The notes under the pieces were generated by a model. It made no database searches and was not told where the DNA came from. It saw only the letters and a program-made list of their open reading frames with translations. This document shows positions 28,660 to 43,000 of a DNA stretch of 64,000 nucleotides, piece after piece. This stretch comes from Schlegelella aquatica (GTDB taxonomy: Bacteria > Pseudomonadota > Gammaproteobacteria > Burkholderiales > Burkholderiaceae_C), in assembly GCF_026013905.1 (NCBI RefSeq), contig NZ_CP110257.1, positions 1,736,001 through 1,800,000 on the forward strand. The letters are read 5' to 3'. A program made the translations under genes and the position numbers. How positions within the stretch are numbered: the first letter of the stretch is position 1; each line of letters starts with the position of its first letter.

Positions 28660-31600
28660 CCCACCCACTTGCGGGCGTTGCGGAACATCCGCATCCAGGG
28701 GCTGAAGCCCGTCCTGTCCGCCGACGTCCAGCTCATCTGCACGTTGCGGAACACCCGCTCGGGGTGCGGCATGAGCACGGTGAAGCGGCCGTCCGCGGTG
28801 GTCACCGCGGTGAGCCCCCCGGGGCTGCCGTTCGGGTTGTACGGGTACATCTCGGTCGCAAGCCCGTGGTGGTCGACATATCGCATGGCCCCGACGACGC
28901 GCTCGGCATTGCCGCGCTGAGAGAAGTCGGCGTACCCCTCGCCATGCGCCACGGCGATGGGGATGCGGCTGCCGGCCATTCCGGCGAAGAAGATCGACGG
29001 GCTGTCGAGCACTTCGACGAGGCTCAGCCGTGCCTCGAACTGCTCGCTCTTGTTGCGCGTGAACTTGGGCCAGTCTTGCGCGCCGGGGATCATGGGCGCC
29101 AAGGCGGCCATCATCTGGCAGCCGTTGCACACGCCGAGCGCAAACGTGTCGCCGCGGTCGAAGAACTGCGCGAACTGCTCCGCCAGCTTCGGGTTGAACA
29201 GGATGGAGCGCGCCCAGCCTTCGCCGGCGCCCAGGGTGTCGCCATAAGAGAAGCCCCCGCAGGCGACGAAGCCCTGGAACTGGTCCAGTCGCGCGCGGCC
29301 GGCTTGCAGGTCGCTCATATGCACGTCGTACGACTCGAAGCCGGCCTGCGCCATCGCATAGGCCATCTCCAGCTGCGAATTGACACCCTGCTCGCGCAGG
29401 ATGGCGACCTTCGGGCGCGCCTTGGCGATGAACGGCGCGGCCACATCCTCCTGCGGATCGAAAGTCAGGTGCAGATGCAAACCGGGGTCGTCGGCACGCC
29501 CGGCCGCCTCGTGCTCGCTGTCGGCGCAGGCGGGGTTGTCACGCAGGCGGGCGATGCGCCAAGAGACCTCGTCCCAGGCCTTGTGCAGTTGCTCCAGCGG
29601 CGCCGAGAAGATCGCCTTCGCATCGCGCCAGACCTCGACCACGCCGCGGTCGTTGGGTTTGCCGATCACATGGCTGTGGCGCGACAGGCCGTACTCGCGC
29701 AGCACCTGCATCACGGCGTCGCGATGCTCGGCGCGCACTTGCAGCACGGCGCCCAGCTCCTCGGCAAAGAGCGCGCGCAGCGTCAGCTCGTTGCGGCGCT
29801 CGCTGACCTGCGACGCCCAGTTCTTGGAGTCGCCGTACTCCGCGCGGCTGTCCGCGATGCCGTCGCTTTCGGTGACCAGCATGTCGACATTGAGCGACAC
29901 GCCCGTGTGGCCGGCAAAGGCCATCTCGCACACGGTGGCCCAGAGTCCGCCATCGGAGCGGTCGTGGTAGGCGAGCAGCCGCCCTTCGTGGCGCAAGCGG
30001 TTCACCGCCGCCACGAGCTGCTTCAGCAGCTCGGGGTCGTCCAGATCGGGCACGGCGTCGCCGGTCTGACCCAGCACCTGGGCCAGCATGGAGGCGCCCA
30101 GGCGATGGCGGCCCCGGCCCAGATCGACCAGGATCAGCACCGTGTCGACCGCGTCCTTGCGCAGCTGCGGCGTGAGCGTGCCGCGGACGTCCTCCAGCGT
30201 GGCGAATGCCGAGACGATCAGCGACACCGGCGCGGTGACCTGTTTGTCTGCGCCCCCCTCGCTCCAGCGCGTGCGCATCGACAGCGAATCCTTGCCGACG
30301 GGCACCGAAACACCCAGCGCGGGGCACAGCTCCATGCCCACCGCCTTGACGGTGTCGTACAGCGCCGCATCCTCGCCCGGCTCGCCGCAGGCGGCCATCC
30401 AGTTGCACGAGAGTTTGACGCGGGCCAGCTCGATCGGCGCGGCCAGCAGGTTGGTGATGGCTTCGGCGACCGCCATGCGGCCGGAGGCCGGCGCGTCGAG
30501 GCCGGCGACGGGGGTGCGTTCACCCATGCTCATCGCCTCGCCGCGGTAGCCGGCATAGTCGGCCAGCGTGACGGCGCAGTCGGCCACCGGCACTTGCCAG
30601 GGGCCGACCATCTGGTCGCGATGGCTGAGGCCGCCCACCGTGCGGTCGCCGATGGTGATGAGAAAGCGCTTGCTCGCCACCGTCGGGTGGCGCAGGACGT
30701 CGAACGCCACCTGCTCGAGTTTGACGCCGGTGAGGTCCAACGGTTCGCCGCGCCGCTCGACGCGCTCGACCACCCGGTGCATCTTGGGCGGCTTGCCCAG
30801 CAACACCTCCATCGGCATGTCGATCGCACGCTCGCCCCCCGGTCCGTCTTCCAGCACCAGCTCCTGGTCGTCGGTCGCGGTGCCGATCACGGCGTAGGGG
30901 CAGCGCTCGCGCTGGCACATCGCGTCGAAGATCGGCAGGCTCTCGGGCGCAATGGCCAGCACGTAGCGCTCCTGGCTCTCGTTGCACCAGATCTCCTTGG
31001 GCGCGAGGCCGCTTTCCTCCAGGGGCACGCGGCGCAGGTCGAAGGTCGCCCCCTTGCCGGCCCCGTCCACCAGTTCGGGAAAGGCGTTGGACAGCCCGCC
31101 TGCGCCCACGTCATGAATGGCCAGAATGGGGTTCTTGTCGCCCAGCGCCCAGCAGTGGTTGATGACCTCCTGCGCGCGGCGCTGGATCTCGGGGTTGCCC
31201 CGCTGCACCGAGTCGAAGTCCAGCTCGGCCGCATTGACGCCCGCCGCCATGGAACTGGCGGCACCGCCGCCCATGCCGATGCGCATGCCGGGGCCCCCGA
31301 GCTGGATGAGCAGGGTGCCCGCGCCGAAGGGCAGCTTCTTGGTCTGGCCGTCGCTGATCTGCCCGACGCCGCCGGCGATCATGATGGGCTTGTGGTAGCC
31401 GCGGCGCACGCCAGCCACCGTCTGTTCGTACACGCGGAAGTAGCCGCCGAGGTTGGGACGCCCGAACTCGTTGTTGAAGGCCGCCCCGCCCAAGGGCCCT
31501 TCGATCATGATCTGCAGCGGGCTGGCGATGTGCTCGGGCTTGCCGTACGGTTCCCGTTCCCACGGCTCGTTCGTCCCGGGCAGGTACAGGTTGGAGACGG

Positions 31601-32648
31601 AGAAGCCCGTCAGGCCGGCCTTCGGCCGGGCCCCGCGTCCGGTCGCGCCCTCGTCCCGGATCTCGCCGCCTGCGCCCGTCGCCGCACCCGGATGGGGCGA
31701 GATCGCCGTCGGGTGGTTGTGCGTCTCGACCTTCATCAGCACATGCGCCACCTCGGGGCGGGCGACGTAGGCCGGCGCGTTCGTGTACCCCTGCGGCGCC
31801 CATCGCTCGATCGGGCCGCCTTCCATCACGGCGGCGTTGTCCGCGTAAGCGATCACCGTGTACTGAGGCGCGAGCTGGTGCGTGTTGCGGATCATCTGGA
31901 ACATCGAGCGTTCCTGCTCCACGCCGTCGATCGTGAACTTGGCGTTGAAGATCTTGTGCCGGCAGTGCTCGCTGTTGGCCTGCGCGAACATCATCAGTTC
32001 GACGTCGGTCGGGTTGCGCCCGAGCTCGGTGAAGGCCTGCACCAGGTAGTCGATCTCGTCGTCCGACAGCGCCAGCCCGAATTCGCGGTTGGCCGCCTCC
32101 AGCGCGGCGCGCCCTTGCCGCAGCACGTCCACGTGCGCCATGGGCTTGCCGGGTTGCTCGTCGAACAGGTGTTGCGCCTGGTCGCGCTCGAACACCACGC
32201 TCTCGGTCATGCGGTCGTGCAGGAGCGCTGCCACCTTCGCGCGCTCCGCATCCTCCAGATGGCGGACGCCGCCGAGCAGGCCCGACTTGAGCGTCAGCCG
32301 GTACTCGGTCACCCGCTCCACGCGCCGGATGGCGAGCCCGCAGTTGTGAGCGATGTCCGTGGCCTTGGACGCCCAGGGCGAGACGGTGCCGAAGCGCGGC
32401 GCGACGACCACCAGTTCACCGTCGGCCGGCCCCGTGTAGGGATCGCCGTAGTTCAGCAGCGCCTCCAGCTTGTCCAGCTCCGCCCTTTGCAGCGGATGGT
32501 CGGACCACACCCAATGCACATGGCGCGCGTGGACGGCGACGATACGGGGGTTGAGGGCCTGAAGCCGGGGCAGCAGCGCCTGGGCGCGGAACTCGGAAAG
32601 GGCATTGCCGCCCTCGAAGTGGCGGAGGTGTTTGGAGGTGGCGGTCAC
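28656..32648 (-). CDS. purL: Phosphoribosylformylglycinamidine synthase (FGAM synthase)
   Basis: A 1330-residue large-type PurL (E. coli about 1295) from a GTG start ([14 protein letters not shown]). It converts FGAR, glutamine and ATP to FGAM in purine synthesis. The N-terminal domain is followed by two AIRS-like halves ([47 protein letters not shown]) and a C-terminal class I glutaminase. That domain begins [19 protein letters not shown] and holds the nucleophile in [14 protein letters not shown]. The fused glutaminase is the proteobacterial form. Only a weak GAG precedes the GTG; it is divergent from map. Confidence 0.97.
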   Translation of the reverse strand: MTATSKHLRHFEGGNALSEFRAQALLPRLQALNPRIVAVHARHVHWVWSDHPLQRAELDKLEALLNYGDPYTGPADGELVVVAPRFGTVSPWASKATDIAHNCGLAIRRVERVTEYRLTLKSGLLGGVRHLEDAERAKVAALLHDRMTESVVFERDQAQHLFDEQPGKPMAHVDVLRQGRAALEAANREFGLALSDDEIDYLVQAFTELGRNPTDVELMMFAQANSEHCRHKIFNAKFTIDGVEQERSMFQMIRNTHQLAPQYTVIAYADNAAVMEGGPIERWAPQGYTNAPAYVARPEVAHVLMKVETHNHPTAISPHPGAATGAGGEIRDEGATGRGARPKAGLTGFSVSNLYLPGTNEPWEREPYGKPEHIASPLQIMIEGPLGGAAFNNEFGRPNLGGYFRVYEQTVAGVRRGYHKPIMIAGGVGQISDGQTKKLPFGAGTLLIQLGGPGMRIGMGGGAASSMAAGVNAAELDFDSVQRGNPEIQRRAQEVINHCWALGDKNPILAIHDVGAGGLSNAFPELVDGAGKGATFDLRRVPLEESGLAPKEIWCNESQERYVLAIAPESLPIFDAMCQRERCPYAVIGTATDDQELVLEDGPGGERAIDMPMEVLLGKPPKMHRVVERVERRGEPLDLTGVKLEQVAFDVLRHPTVASKRFLITIGDRTVGGLSHRDQMVGPWQVPVADCAVTLADYAGYRGEAMSMGERTPVAGLDAPASGRMAVAEAITNLLAAPIELARVKLSCNWMAACGEPGEDAALYDTVKAVGMELCPALGVSVPVGKDSLSMRTRWSEGGADKQVTAPVSLIVSAFATLEDVRGTLTPQLRKDAVDTVLILVDLGRGRHRLGASMLAQVLGQTGDAVPDLDDPELLKQLVAAVNRLRHEGRLLAYHDRSDGGLWATVCEMAFAGHTGVSLNVDMLVTESDGIADSRAEYGDSKNWASQVSERRNELTLRALFAEELGAVLQVRAEHRDAVMQVLREYGLSRHSHVIGKPNDRGVVEVWRDAKAIFSAPLEQLHKAWDEVSWRIARLRDNPACADSEHEAAGRADDPGLHLHLTFDPQEDVAAPFIAKARPKVAILREQGVNSQLEMAYAMAQAGFESYDVHMSDLQAGRARLDQFQGFVACGGFSYGDTLGAGEGWARSILFNPKLAEQFAQFFDRGDTFALGVCNGCQMMAALAPMIPGAQDWPKFTRNKSEQFEARLSLVEVLDSPSIFFAGMAGSRIPIAVAHGEGYADFSQRGNAERVVGAMRYVDHHGLATEMYPYNPNGSPGGLTAVTTADGRFTVLMPHPERVFRNVQMSWTSADRTGFSPWMRMFRNARKWVG

Positions 32649-32759
32649 GCTGGAACTCGGGAGGGGTTCAGGGGACGCGTGGACAGGTGCGCCGGGCCGC
32701 ATGCCCACGGAAGCAGCGATTTTACTGGCCGACGGCCCGCGCGAGCGCGACGCCGCGGA

Positions 32760-32765
32760 GATAAT
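32760..32765 (+). promoter_or_regulatory. Candidate -10 box (GATAAT) seven bases before the map ATG
   Basis: GATAAT-TGCCGCC-ATG predicts transcription starting at the ATG. The same spacing and flank (GATAATCGCCGCCATGA) precede dapC. No clear -35 or Shine-Dalgarno sequence. Confidence 0.45.
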
Positions 32766-32772
32766 TGCCGCC

Positions 32773-33591
32773 ATGACCATCCACATCAAGACCGGCGCCG
32801 AGATCGAGGGCATGCGCCTGGCCGGGCGGCTGGCCTCCGAAGTGCTCGATCACCTGACGCCGTACGTCAAAGCCGGCGTCACCACCGAAGAGATCGACCG
32901 CATCGCACACGAGTACATCGTCAACGTGCAACGGGCCGTGCCGGCGCCCCTCAACTACGCGCCGCCGGGCTACAAGCCCTATCCCAAGTCCATCTGCACG
33001 TCGATCAACCACGTCATCTGTCACGGCATCCCGAACGATCGGCCGCTGAAGAACGGCGACATCCTCAACATCGACGTCACGGTCATCAAGGACGGCTTTC
33101 ACGGTGACACCAGCCGCATGTTCATCATCGGCGAGGCGTCCATCCAGGCGCGGCGGCTGTGCCAGATCACCTACGAGGCGATGTGGCGCGGCATCATGAA
33201 GGTCAAACCGGGCGCCCGCCTGGGCGACATCGGCCACGCCATCCAGACCTTCGCCGAGAACGCCGGCTACTCGGTGGTGCGCGAGTTCTGCGGGCACGGC
33301 ATCGGACGAAAGTTCCACGAGGAGCCGCAGGTGCTGCACTATGGGCGCCCGGGCACGGGCGAGGAACTGGTGCCGGGCATGACCTTCACGATCGAGCCCA
33401 TGATCAACGCCGGCCGGCGAGAGATCCGCGAGATGCCCGACGGCTGGACGATCGTCACCAAGGACCGTTCGCTCTCCGCGCAGTGGGAGCACACGGTCCT
33501 GGTGACCGACACGGGCGTCGAGGTGCTCACCCTGTCGGCCGGGTACCCCCCGCTGCCGGAGTTCGTCACCGGCGTGGCGGTGCCCGCCTGA
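32773..33591 (+). CDS. map: Type I methionine aminopeptidase
   Basis: A 272-residue MetAP. The five metal ligands are Asp101, Asp112, His175, Glu208 and Glu239 (NIDVTV, HGDTS, GHGIG, TIEPM, QWEHT); His84 is in CHGIP. It removes the initiator Met from new proteins after PDF action; def lies 2.7 kb away on the other strand. The chain is slightly longer than E. coli Map through its tail ([18 protein letters not shown]). glnD follows 14 bases later, so the two genes probably share a transcript. Confidence 0.97.
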   Translation: MTIHIKTGAEIEGMRLAGRLASEVLDHLTPYVKAGVTTEEIDRIAHEYIVNVQRAVPAPLNYAPPGYKPYPKSICTSINHVICHGIPNDRPLKNGDILNIDVTVIKDGFHGDTSRMFIIGEASIQARRLCQITYEAMWRGIMKVKPGARLGDIGHAIQTFAENAGYSVVREFCGHGIGRKFHEEPQVLHYGRPGTGEELVPGMTFTIEPMINAGRREIREMPDGWTIVTKDRSLSAQWEHTVLVTDTGVEVLTLSAGYPPLPEFVTGVAVPA

Positions 33592-33605
33592 GGAGGCATC
33601 GCGCC

Positions 33606-36221
33606 ATGTCGGCCCCGCTGCAATCTCCCGCTGCGGCCGACGCAGTCGAGGTGGCCGCGCTGCGGCAGCGGTTCCGCGAAGGCAAGGCGTCGCTGATCCA
33701 GGCCTTCCGGGACGCGCGGCCCACGGCCGGGGCCGCAAGCCGGCTGCTCAAGGGCCTCGCCCGCCACGTCGATGGCACGCTGCAGCGCCTGTGGGAAGCC
33801 GCCTACCTGCCAAAGGGCGCGGCGCTCATTGCCGTGGGCGGGTACGGCCGAGGAGAGCTCTTCCCCTACTCGGACGTCGATGTGCTGGTGCTGCTGCCCG
33901 ACGACCGCTCGATGCAGCACGACGCGAACGCCGCGCTCAAGTCGGGGATCGAGGGCTTCATCACCGCCTGCTGGGACATCGGGCTCGAGATCGGCTCCAG
34001 CGTGCGCACGATCGGCGAGTGCCTGGAGGAAGCCGAGCGCGACGTGACGGTGCAGACGGCCCTGCTCGAATCCCGGTTCCTGTGCGGCGCGAAGCCCGTG
34101 TTTGCGCAGTTTCGCCGGGTCTTCGCACAGCGCCTGGACCCGAAGGCCTTCCTGCGCGCCAAGACGCTGGAGATGCGTCAGCGCCACCAGAAGTACGAAG
34201 ACACGCCTTACTCGCTCGAACCCAACTGCAAGGAAAGCCCGGGCGGCTTGCGTGACCTGCAGGTGGTGCTGTGGGTGGCCCGCGCAGCGGGCCTGGGCAA
34301 GACGTGGAGCGAACTCGCGGCCAAGGGCCTCGTCACGCCGTTCGAGGCCAGGCAGCTCCAGCGCAACGAGGGCACGCTCAAGCTCATCCGCGCGCGCCTG
34401 CACATGGTGGCCGGGCGGCGCGAGGACCGCCTGGTGTTCGACCTGCAGACGGCCGTGGCCGAGAGCTTCGGCTATCAGCCCACGCGGGTGCGGCGCGCCT
34501 CCGAGGCCTTGATGCACCGCTACTACTGGGCGGCCAAGGCGGTGTCGCAGCTCAATCAGATCCTCATGCTCAACATCGAGGAGGTGATCAACGGCACGCA
34601 GGACCTCCCCATGCGCCCGATCGACGAGCAGTTCCTGGATCGGGCAGGCATGCTCGAGGTGGCCAGCGACGACCTCTATGAGCGCGACCGGCACGCGATC
34701 TTGCGCACTTTCCTCGTCTATCAGCAAACGCCGGGCGTGAAGGGGCTGTCGGCCCGCACGCTGCGCGCCTTGTACAACGCGCGCGAGCTGATGGATTCGG
34801 AGTTCCGACGCGATCCCGTCAACCGGCGGACCTTCCTGGAGATCCTGCGCCAGCCTCAGGGCCAGACGCATGCCTTCCGGCTGATGAACCAGACCTCGGT
34901 GCTCGGGCGCTATCTGTGGGTGTTCCGCCGCATCGTCGGGCGCATGCAGCACGACCTCTTCCACGTCTACACGGTCGACCAGCACATCCTGATGGTGCTG
35001 CGCAATGTGCGCCGCTTCTTCATCCCGGAGCACGCCCACGAGTACCCGTTCTGCTCCCAGCTCGCGGCGCAGTTCGAGTCGCCTTACGTCCTCTACATCG
35101 CGGCCCTCTTCCACGACGTGGCCAAGGGCCGCGGCGGCGATCACTCGGAGCTGGGCGCGATGGAGGCACGGCGCTTTTGCCGCGACCACGGCGTGCCGAG
35201 GGAAGACGCGCGGCTGGTCGAGTTCCTGGTGCAGCACCACCTCACGATGTCGCGCATCGCCCAGAAGGAGGACCTCAGCGATCCGCAGGTGATCGAGAAC
35301 TTCGCGCGCATCGTGGGCAGCGCCCGGTACCTGACGGCGCTGTACTTGCTGACCGTTGCCGACATCCGAGGCACCAGCCCCAAGGTCTGGAACGCCTGGA
35401 AAGGCAAGCTGCTGGAGGATCTCTACCGCATCACGCTGCGGGCGCTGGGAGGCGCGCGTCCCAACCTCGACACCGAGATCGAGGCCCGCAAGCAAGAGGC
35501 CTTGCAGGATCTGGCACTGCACTCCCAGCTGCCGGGCACCCAGGACCCGCTGTGGAAGACGCTGGAGGTGAGCTACTTCGCGCGCCATGAAGCCGGCGAC
35601 ATCGCCTGGCACGCGCGCTCGCTGTGGCGCCACGTCAATACGGACCGGCCGGTGGTGAAGGCGCGGCCGTCACCGGTCGGCGAAGGATTGCAGGTGCTGG
35701 TCTACTCGCCGGACCGGCCCGACCTCTTCGCGCGGATCTGCGGCTACTTCGACAGCGCCGGCTTCAGCATCCTGGACGCCAAGATCCACACGACCCGCGC
35801 CGGCTACGCGCTCGACACGTTCCAGGTCGTCTCCCCTTATGCCGAGCACCACCACCGAGACCTCGTCGCGCTGGTCGAAGCGCAACTCGTGAGGGCGCTG
35901 GAGGACACGGGCCCGCTGCCCGAGCCGAGCCGGGGACGGCTGTCGAGGCGCGTCAAGTCCTTCCCGGTGCAGCCGCGCGTGATGTTGCGCCCCGACGAGC
36001 GCGCGCAACGCTGGCTGCTGAGCGTGTCGGCCAGCGACCGCACCGGCTTGCTCTACTCCATCGCCCGGGTGCTGGCCAAGTACCACATCAATCTGCAGCT
36101 CGCCAAGGTGACGACCCTCGGCGAACGGGTGGAAGACACCTTCCTCATCGACGGGCCGGCGCTGCAGCAGAGCAAGACGCAGCTCGAGCTGGAGTCGGAC
36201 CTGCTCGACGCGCTGGCCTGA
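33606..36221 (+). CDS. glnD: Bifunctional PII uridylyltransferase / uridylyl-removing enzyme
   Basis: An 871-residue nitrogen sensor. The nucleotidyltransferase core shows [20 protein letters not shown] (Gly78-Gly83; Asp90 and Asp92). A GlnD linker domain follows ([21 protein letters not shown] in parts). The HD hydrolase domain has [17 protein letters not shown] near residue 499. Two ACT domains close the protein ([40 protein letters not shown]). It uridylylates PII when glutamine is low and removes UMP when it is high. It follows map closely and faces def convergently. Confidence 0.97.
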   Translation: MSAPLQSPAAADAVEVAALRQRFREGKASLIQAFRDARPTAGAASRLLKGLARHVDGTLQRLWEAAYLPKGAALIAVGGYGRGELFPYSDVDVLVLLPDDRSMQHDANAALKSGIEGFITACWDIGLEIGSSVRTIGECLEEAERDVTVQTALLESRFLCGAKPVFAQFRRVFAQRLDPKAFLRAKTLEMRQRHQKYEDTPYSLEPNCKESPGGLRDLQVVLWVARAAGLGKTWSELAAKGLVTPFEARQLQRNEGTLKLIRARLHMVAGRREDRLVFDLQTAVAESFGYQPTRVRRASEALMHRYYWAAKAVSQLNQILMLNIEEVINGTQDLPMRPIDEQFLDRAGMLEVASDDLYERDRHAILRTFLVYQQTPGVKGLSARTLRALYNARELMDSEFRRDPVNRRTFLEILRQPQGQTHAFRLMNQTSVLGRYLWVFRRIVGRMQHDLFHVYTVDQHILMVLRNVRRFFIPEHAHEYPFCSQLAAQFESPYVLYIAALFHDVAKGRGGDHSELGAMEARRFCRDHGVPREDARLVEFLVQHHLTMSRIAQKEDLSDPQVIENFARIVGSARYLTALYLLTVADIRGTSPKVWNAWKGKLLEDLYRITLRALGGARPNLDTEIEARKQEALQDLALHSQLPGTQDPLWKTLEVSYFARHEAGDIAWHARSLWRHVNTDRPVVKARPSPVGEGLQVLVYSPDRPDLFARICGYFDSAGFSILDAKIHTTRAGYALDTFQVVSPYAEHHHRDLVALVEAQLVRALEDTGPLPEPSRGRLSRRVKSFPVQPRVMLRPDERAQRWLLSVSASDRTGLLYSIARVLAKYHINLQLAKVTTLGERVEDTFLIDGPALQQSKTQLELESDLLDALA

Positions 36222-36255
36222 CGCACCGGCCCCAAGACCCCGTGCGCAGGCCCGA

Positions 36256-36276
36256 GGCGCCATGCCGGCAGGCGCC
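36256..36276. terminator. Possible hairpin between convergent glnD and def
   Basis: GGCGCC-ATGCCGGCA-GGCGCC can form a 6-bp stem with a nine-base loop, 35 bases after the glnD stop. There is no T-run and the region is GC-rich throughout, so this is only suggestive. Confidence 0.3.
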
Positions 36277-36325
36277 CCCCCGCGACGGACCGAGCACCCA
36301 CGGGCCGGGCCAGCCGCGCGCCCGT

Positions 36326-36862
36326 TCAGTCGTCGTGCCCGCCTTCGAGCGCGGGAAAGAGCACCTCGGTGAAGCCGAAACGCGAGAAGTCCCGTATGCG
36401 CATCGAGTAGAGGATGCCTTGCAAGTGATCGCACTCGTGCTGCACGACGCGGGCGTGGAAGCCTTCGGCCTCGCGCTCGATCGGCACGCCGTAGGGGTCG
36501 AAACCGCTGTAGCGGATGCGCCGCCACCGCGGCACCATCCCACGCAGGCCCGGCACCGAAAGGCAGCCTTCCCAGCCTTCTTCCTCGTCCTCGCCCAGCG
36601 GCTCGATGCGCGGGTTGAGCAGCACCGTGCGCGGCACCGCCGGTGCGTCGGGATAGCGCTCGTTGCGCTCGAAGCCGAAGATCGCCACCTGCAGGTCCAC
36701 GCCGATCTGCGGCGCGGCGAGGCCGGCGCCTCGGGCGGCCTCCATGGTCTCGAACATGTCGGCCACGAGCGCGTGCAGCTCGGGCGTGCCGAAGGACTCC
36801 ACGGGCCGTGCCCGGCGCAGCAGGCGCGGGTCGCCCATCTTCAGGATCTCGCGCACGGCCAT
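36326..36862 (-). CDS. def: Peptide deformylase
   Basis: A 178-residue PDF with all three motifs: GLAAPQIG (residues 47-54), EGCLSVPG with metal ligand Cys100, and QHECDHLQG with His142, Glu143 and His146. It removes the formyl group from the initiator Met. It begins one base after the ligA stop, the last gene of the smc-zipA-ligA-def run. The C-terminus [15 protein letters not shown] is that of the type 1B long form. Confidence 0.96.
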   Translation of the reverse strand: MAVREILKMGDPRLLRRARPVESFGTPELHALVADMFETMEAARGAGLAAPQIGVDLQVAIFGFERNERYPDAPAVPRTVLLNPRIEPLGEDEEEGWEGCLSVPGLRGMVPRWRRIRYSGFDPYGVPIEREAEGFHARVVQHECDHLQGILYSMRIRDFSRFGFTEVLFPALEGGHDD

Positions 36863-36863
36863 C

Positions 36864-38984
<2,121 letters not shown>

Positions 38985-40043
38985 TTAGCTGAACAGGCGC
39001 CGCGCTGCGGCCGAGCCGGCGGGCAACCCGCGCGCCTCCAGTGCCTGATAGAGCTTGTCCAGCTCCGCACCGATCGCCGCGAATGCCTGCGCGGTGAGCA
39101 GGCGGCCGGCGTCGTCCACCACGATCGCATCCATGTCGGCAGCCAACGCCTCGGCGCTGCGCTGCCAGGCTTCGAACGGTTGCTCGGCCGCAGGCGTCTG
39201 CGGCACGTCGAAGGCCAAGGTCACGTCGCGCACGGCCGCGGCGTTCGGGTCGTCCGCGAACACGGCTTGCGAGTCGAACTGCAGAATGAGCACCGGCGGG
39301 GCCCCTTCTTCGCTGCCCGGCAGCACCAGCCGTCCGGGCACGACACCGGGCACGAAGCCGTGGCGCGCGGCGTGCTGCTGGATGTAAGCCACCGACCACG
39401 CCGCCCCACGGGCCTGCAGCCGGCAGGCGAGCTGCGCATCGTGCTGGCTTGCAAACTGATCCAGTTCGCGAGCTTGCGCGACGACTTCCAGCATGTCCGG
39501 GAAATCGACCGCCACTCCGAGGGCGTCCGCGAAGGCCTGCACCTTCTGGACGAACTCCGAGTACTCGATCTCGTTCAAGGGGCCGGTGCGGCTCGCCATC
39601 AATACGCCCGCCTGCAGTTCGCGGTACAGGTGCCCGTGCTGCGGCGCTTCCCACTCTCCGGTCGCGTCGTTCAGGCCCTCGATCAGGAAGGGCTTGCTGC
39701 CGGCCCGCCGCGTCGGGGGCAGGTGCGCCAGCACGCTGTCGCCGGACAGACGCGATTCCGCGGGCAGCGTGGCGATGGCATCGACGAGCGGGTCCAGGCG
39801 GGGCCCGGGCCGGCGCGGGGGAACGGCGGCGACCAGCGCGGGCACGTCGAGCACCGGCTCCAGGCGCTCAGGTTCGTCCGGGGCGGCCGGGCCGTCGAGG
39901 GTCGGCTCCACCGGGGCGACGGGCTCAGGGCGCGGCGAAGGCCGGCGCACGCCGCTGCGCCGCGTCTGCCATGTGTTGTAGGCGAACATCGCGACCAGCA
40001 CCAGCGCCCCGACGACAGCCAGTGCGAGTTGCAAAGAACTCAT
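38985..40043 (-). CDS. zipA: Cell division protein ZipA
   Basis: A 352-residue bitopic protein. A single N-terminal membrane helix (SLQLALAVVGALVLVAMFAYNTW) is followed by a Pro-rich linker (residues about 33-85, with repeated EPV/PEP units) and the C-terminal FtsZ-binding domain. The latter includes FVQKVQAFADALGVAVDFPDM and LILQFDSQAVF. In other proteobacteria ZipA tethers FtsZ to the membrane. Sequence conservation is low in this family; the position between smc and ligA strongly supports the call. Confidence 0.9.
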   Translation of the reverse strand: MSSLQLALAVVGALVLVAMFAYNTWQTRRSGVRRPSPRPEPVAPVEPTLDGPAAPDEPERLEPVLDVPALVAAVPPRRPGPRLDPLVDAIATLPAESRLSGDSVLAHLPPTRRAGSKPFLIEGLNDATGEWEAPQHGHLYRELQAGVLMASRTGPLNEIEYSEFVQKVQAFADALGVAVDFPDMLEVVAQARELDQFASQHDAQLACRLQARGAAWSVAYIQQHAARHGFVPGVVPGRLVLPGSEEGAPPVLILQFDSQAVFADDPNAAAVRDVTLAFDVPQTPAAEQPFEAWQRSAEALAADMDAIVVDDAGRLLTAQAFAAIGAELDKLYQALEARGLPAGSAAARRLFS

Positions 40044-40074
40044 CGTTGAACGTCCTTCCCTGCCGGCACGGAGC

Positions 40075-43000
40075 TCAGGCGGCCTCGGCCATGCCGATGG
40101 CGGCTTCCATGTCGACCGCGACGATGCGCGAGACCCCCTGCTCCTGCATCGTCACCCCGACCAGTTGCTCGGCCATCTCCATCGCGATCTTGTTGTGCGA
40201 GATGAACAGGAACTGCGTGCTCTTGGACATGCTCTTGACCAGGTTGGCATAACGCTCGGTGTTGGCGTCGTCCAGGGGCGCGTCGACCTCGTCGAGCAGG
40301 CAGAACGGCGCCGGGTTGAGCTGGAAGATCGCGAACACGAGCGCGATCGCCGTGAGCGCCTTCTCGCCGCCCGACAGGAGATGGATGGTGGAGTTCTTCT
40401 TGCCCGGCGGCTGAGCCATCACCTGCACGCCGGCGTCCAGGATTTCGTCGCCCGTCATCACCAGCTTGGCGTTGCCCCCGCCGAACAGGCTGGGGAACAT
40501 GCGGCCGAAGTGCTCGTTTACCGTGTCGAACGTCTTCTTGAGCAGGTCGCGCGTTTCCAGGTCGATCTTGTGAATCGCGTCTTCCAGCGTCTTGATGGCG
40601 TCGTTGAGGTCGGCCGACTGCGAGTCGAGAAAGGTCTTGCGCTCGCGCGCGGCCGACAGTTCGTCGAGCGCGGCGAGGTTGACCGCGCCGAGTGCCGCGA
40701 TCTCCCGGTTGATGCGGTCGATCTCACCCTGCAGGCCGTAGAGCTTGACGTTGCCTTCCTCGATGCTGCGCGCCAGGGCCTCCAGGTCCACCTGCGCGGC
40801 GGTGAGCTGCTCCATGTATTGGGCGCCCCCCAGGGCCGCGGCCTGTTCTTCCAGTTGCAGCTTGGTGATGCGGTCGCGCAGCGGCTGCAAGCTGCGCTCG
40901 AACTCCATGCGCTGCTCTTCGGCGCGGCGCAGCTTGGCCGAGAGGTCGTCGTACTCGCTGCGCTTGGCTGCAAGGGCCGCCTCGCGCTCCATCTTCAGCG
41001 CCAGCGCCTCCTGCAGGCCGGCCTGGGCGGCCTGGTCGTTGAAGCTGTCCAGCTCGGCACGCAACTGTTCGACGCTCTGCTCGTTGGCCTGGATCTGTTG
41101 CAGCGCCGTCTCGATGGAGCGCTGCAACTCGCCCCGGCGAGCCGCCAGCGCCCGGGCCGAGAACTGCGCCTCCTGCGCCTCGCGCTCCAGCGAGCGCAAC
41201 TGCTCGCGCGCTTCATTGAGCCGCCGCTCGGCGTCGATCACGGCCTCCTCGAGCTGGGCGTGCCGCTCCTGCTCGTTGGCCAGCGCCATGTCCAGCTCTT
41301 CGAAGCGCGCCTCGCCGGTGGCACGGCGCTCGTTGAGCTCCTCGAGCTGGGCATCGATCTCGGCCAGCTCGGCGTCGATCTGCCCGCGCCGGCTGCTCGT
41401 CTGCTCGGCCTGCTGCGTCAGCCGCAGCAACTCCACCTGCAACTGATGGGTACGTGCCTGCAACTCGGCCGCTTCGCGCCGCGCGGTGACGAGGCGCTGC
41501 GACGCCTCGGTGTAGGCCGCCTCCGCGCGCACCAGGGCCGAGCGGGCCTCCTCGGCGATGAGGGCCTGCGCCTTGACCTGGCGTTCGAGGTTCTCGATCT
41601 CCTGGGCGCGCTGCAGCATGCCTGCCTGTTCGCTGTCGGGCGCGTAGAAGCTCACGGCGAACTGCGACACCGCATGACCCTCGCGGGTCATGATCACCTC
41701 CCCGTGCGTCAGCTTGCTGCGCTGGGCGAGCGCCTCGTCGAGCGAGGCCGCGGTGTACACGCCTTCCAGCCAGTCGTTGAGCAGGGCCTTGAGCCCGGCA
41801 TCGTTCAGGCGCAGAAGGTCCGACAGGCGCGGCAGCGTGTGATGGGTGTTGACGATGGCCGCGGCCGGCAGCGTGTAGAAGGCGAGCTTGGCGGGCGGGG
41901 CGTCCGAGGCGAAGGCCCGGACCGTCTCGACCCGCCCCACCTCGAGGGCGTTCAGACGCTCGCGCAGGGCCGACTCCAGCGCCGTCTCCCAGCCCGGCTC
42001 GATGTGCACCCGCGTCCACAGCCCATGCAAGCCCTCCAGCCCGTGCTTGGCGAGCCAGGGCTTGAGCTTGCCCTCGGTCTGCACCTTCTCTTGCAGCGCC
42101 CGCAGGGCCTCCAGCCGCGCGCTCGAGTCCGCCTGCTTGGCCGTCTCGGCGTTGACGCGCTCCTGCTTGGCACGGCGGTCCTCGTCCAGCTGGGGCACGA
42201 GTTCGGTCAGCTCGTGCAGCCGCTCCTCCGCCACCGCCTGCGCCTCGGCGGCCTGCTCGTGCTGGCGGTGCAACTCGGCCAGCCGTGCATCGTCCGGCGC
42301 GGCCAGCCCCTTGGCCTCGGCCGTCAGGCGCTCGCGCCGCATCTGCAACTGGCGCGACTGCTCGTCGATGCTGCGCGACTCGGCGGCCAGCAACTGGATC
42401 TGCTGCTGGATGCCGGCGACGGCGTTGCGCTGCTCGTTGGCCTTCTGGCTCGCGGCGCGCACCGCGTCCTCGTAGGTCGGCAGATTGCCGGCCTGTTCCT
42501 CGGCTTGGGCGGCCAGCACCTCGGCCTGCTCCTCGGCCATCGCGATCTGCTCGGCGATGGTGTCGAGTTCCGACTCGGCCTGGGCGCGGCGATCGGCCCA
42601 CTGCTCGCTTTGCGTCTGCAACTCGCGCAGGCGCTGCTCGGCACGCTGGCGTCCTTCGACGACATAGCGGATGCGCTCCTCGAGCCGGCTCACTTCGAGG
42701 TTCGCCTCGGCCAGTGACGCCTGCGCCGCGTGCAGTTCGTCGCTCGCGGTGTAGTGCGCCTGCCGGATCGTCTCCAGCTCGGCCTCCACGTGGCGCAGCT
42801 CCGCCAGGCGCGACTCCAGGGCGTTGGTGGCCTCGAGCACCTCGCGGCGCACCCGCTCTTCCTCGCCCGCCGCATCGCGGTGCTTCAGGAACCACAGCTG
42901 ATGCAGCTTGAGCGTGCCCTGCTCCTGCAGGCTGCGGTATTGCGCCGCCACCTCGGCCTGCTTCTCGAGCTTGTCGAGGTTGGCGTTGAGCTCGCGCAGG

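Noticed and set aside
28764..33107. A 1447-codon open frame on the plus strand
   Set aside because: It runs antisense to purL, whose PurL and glutaminase motifs are all present. The translation is rich in Arg, Gly, His and Ala, as expected for a frame opposite a GC-rich gene.
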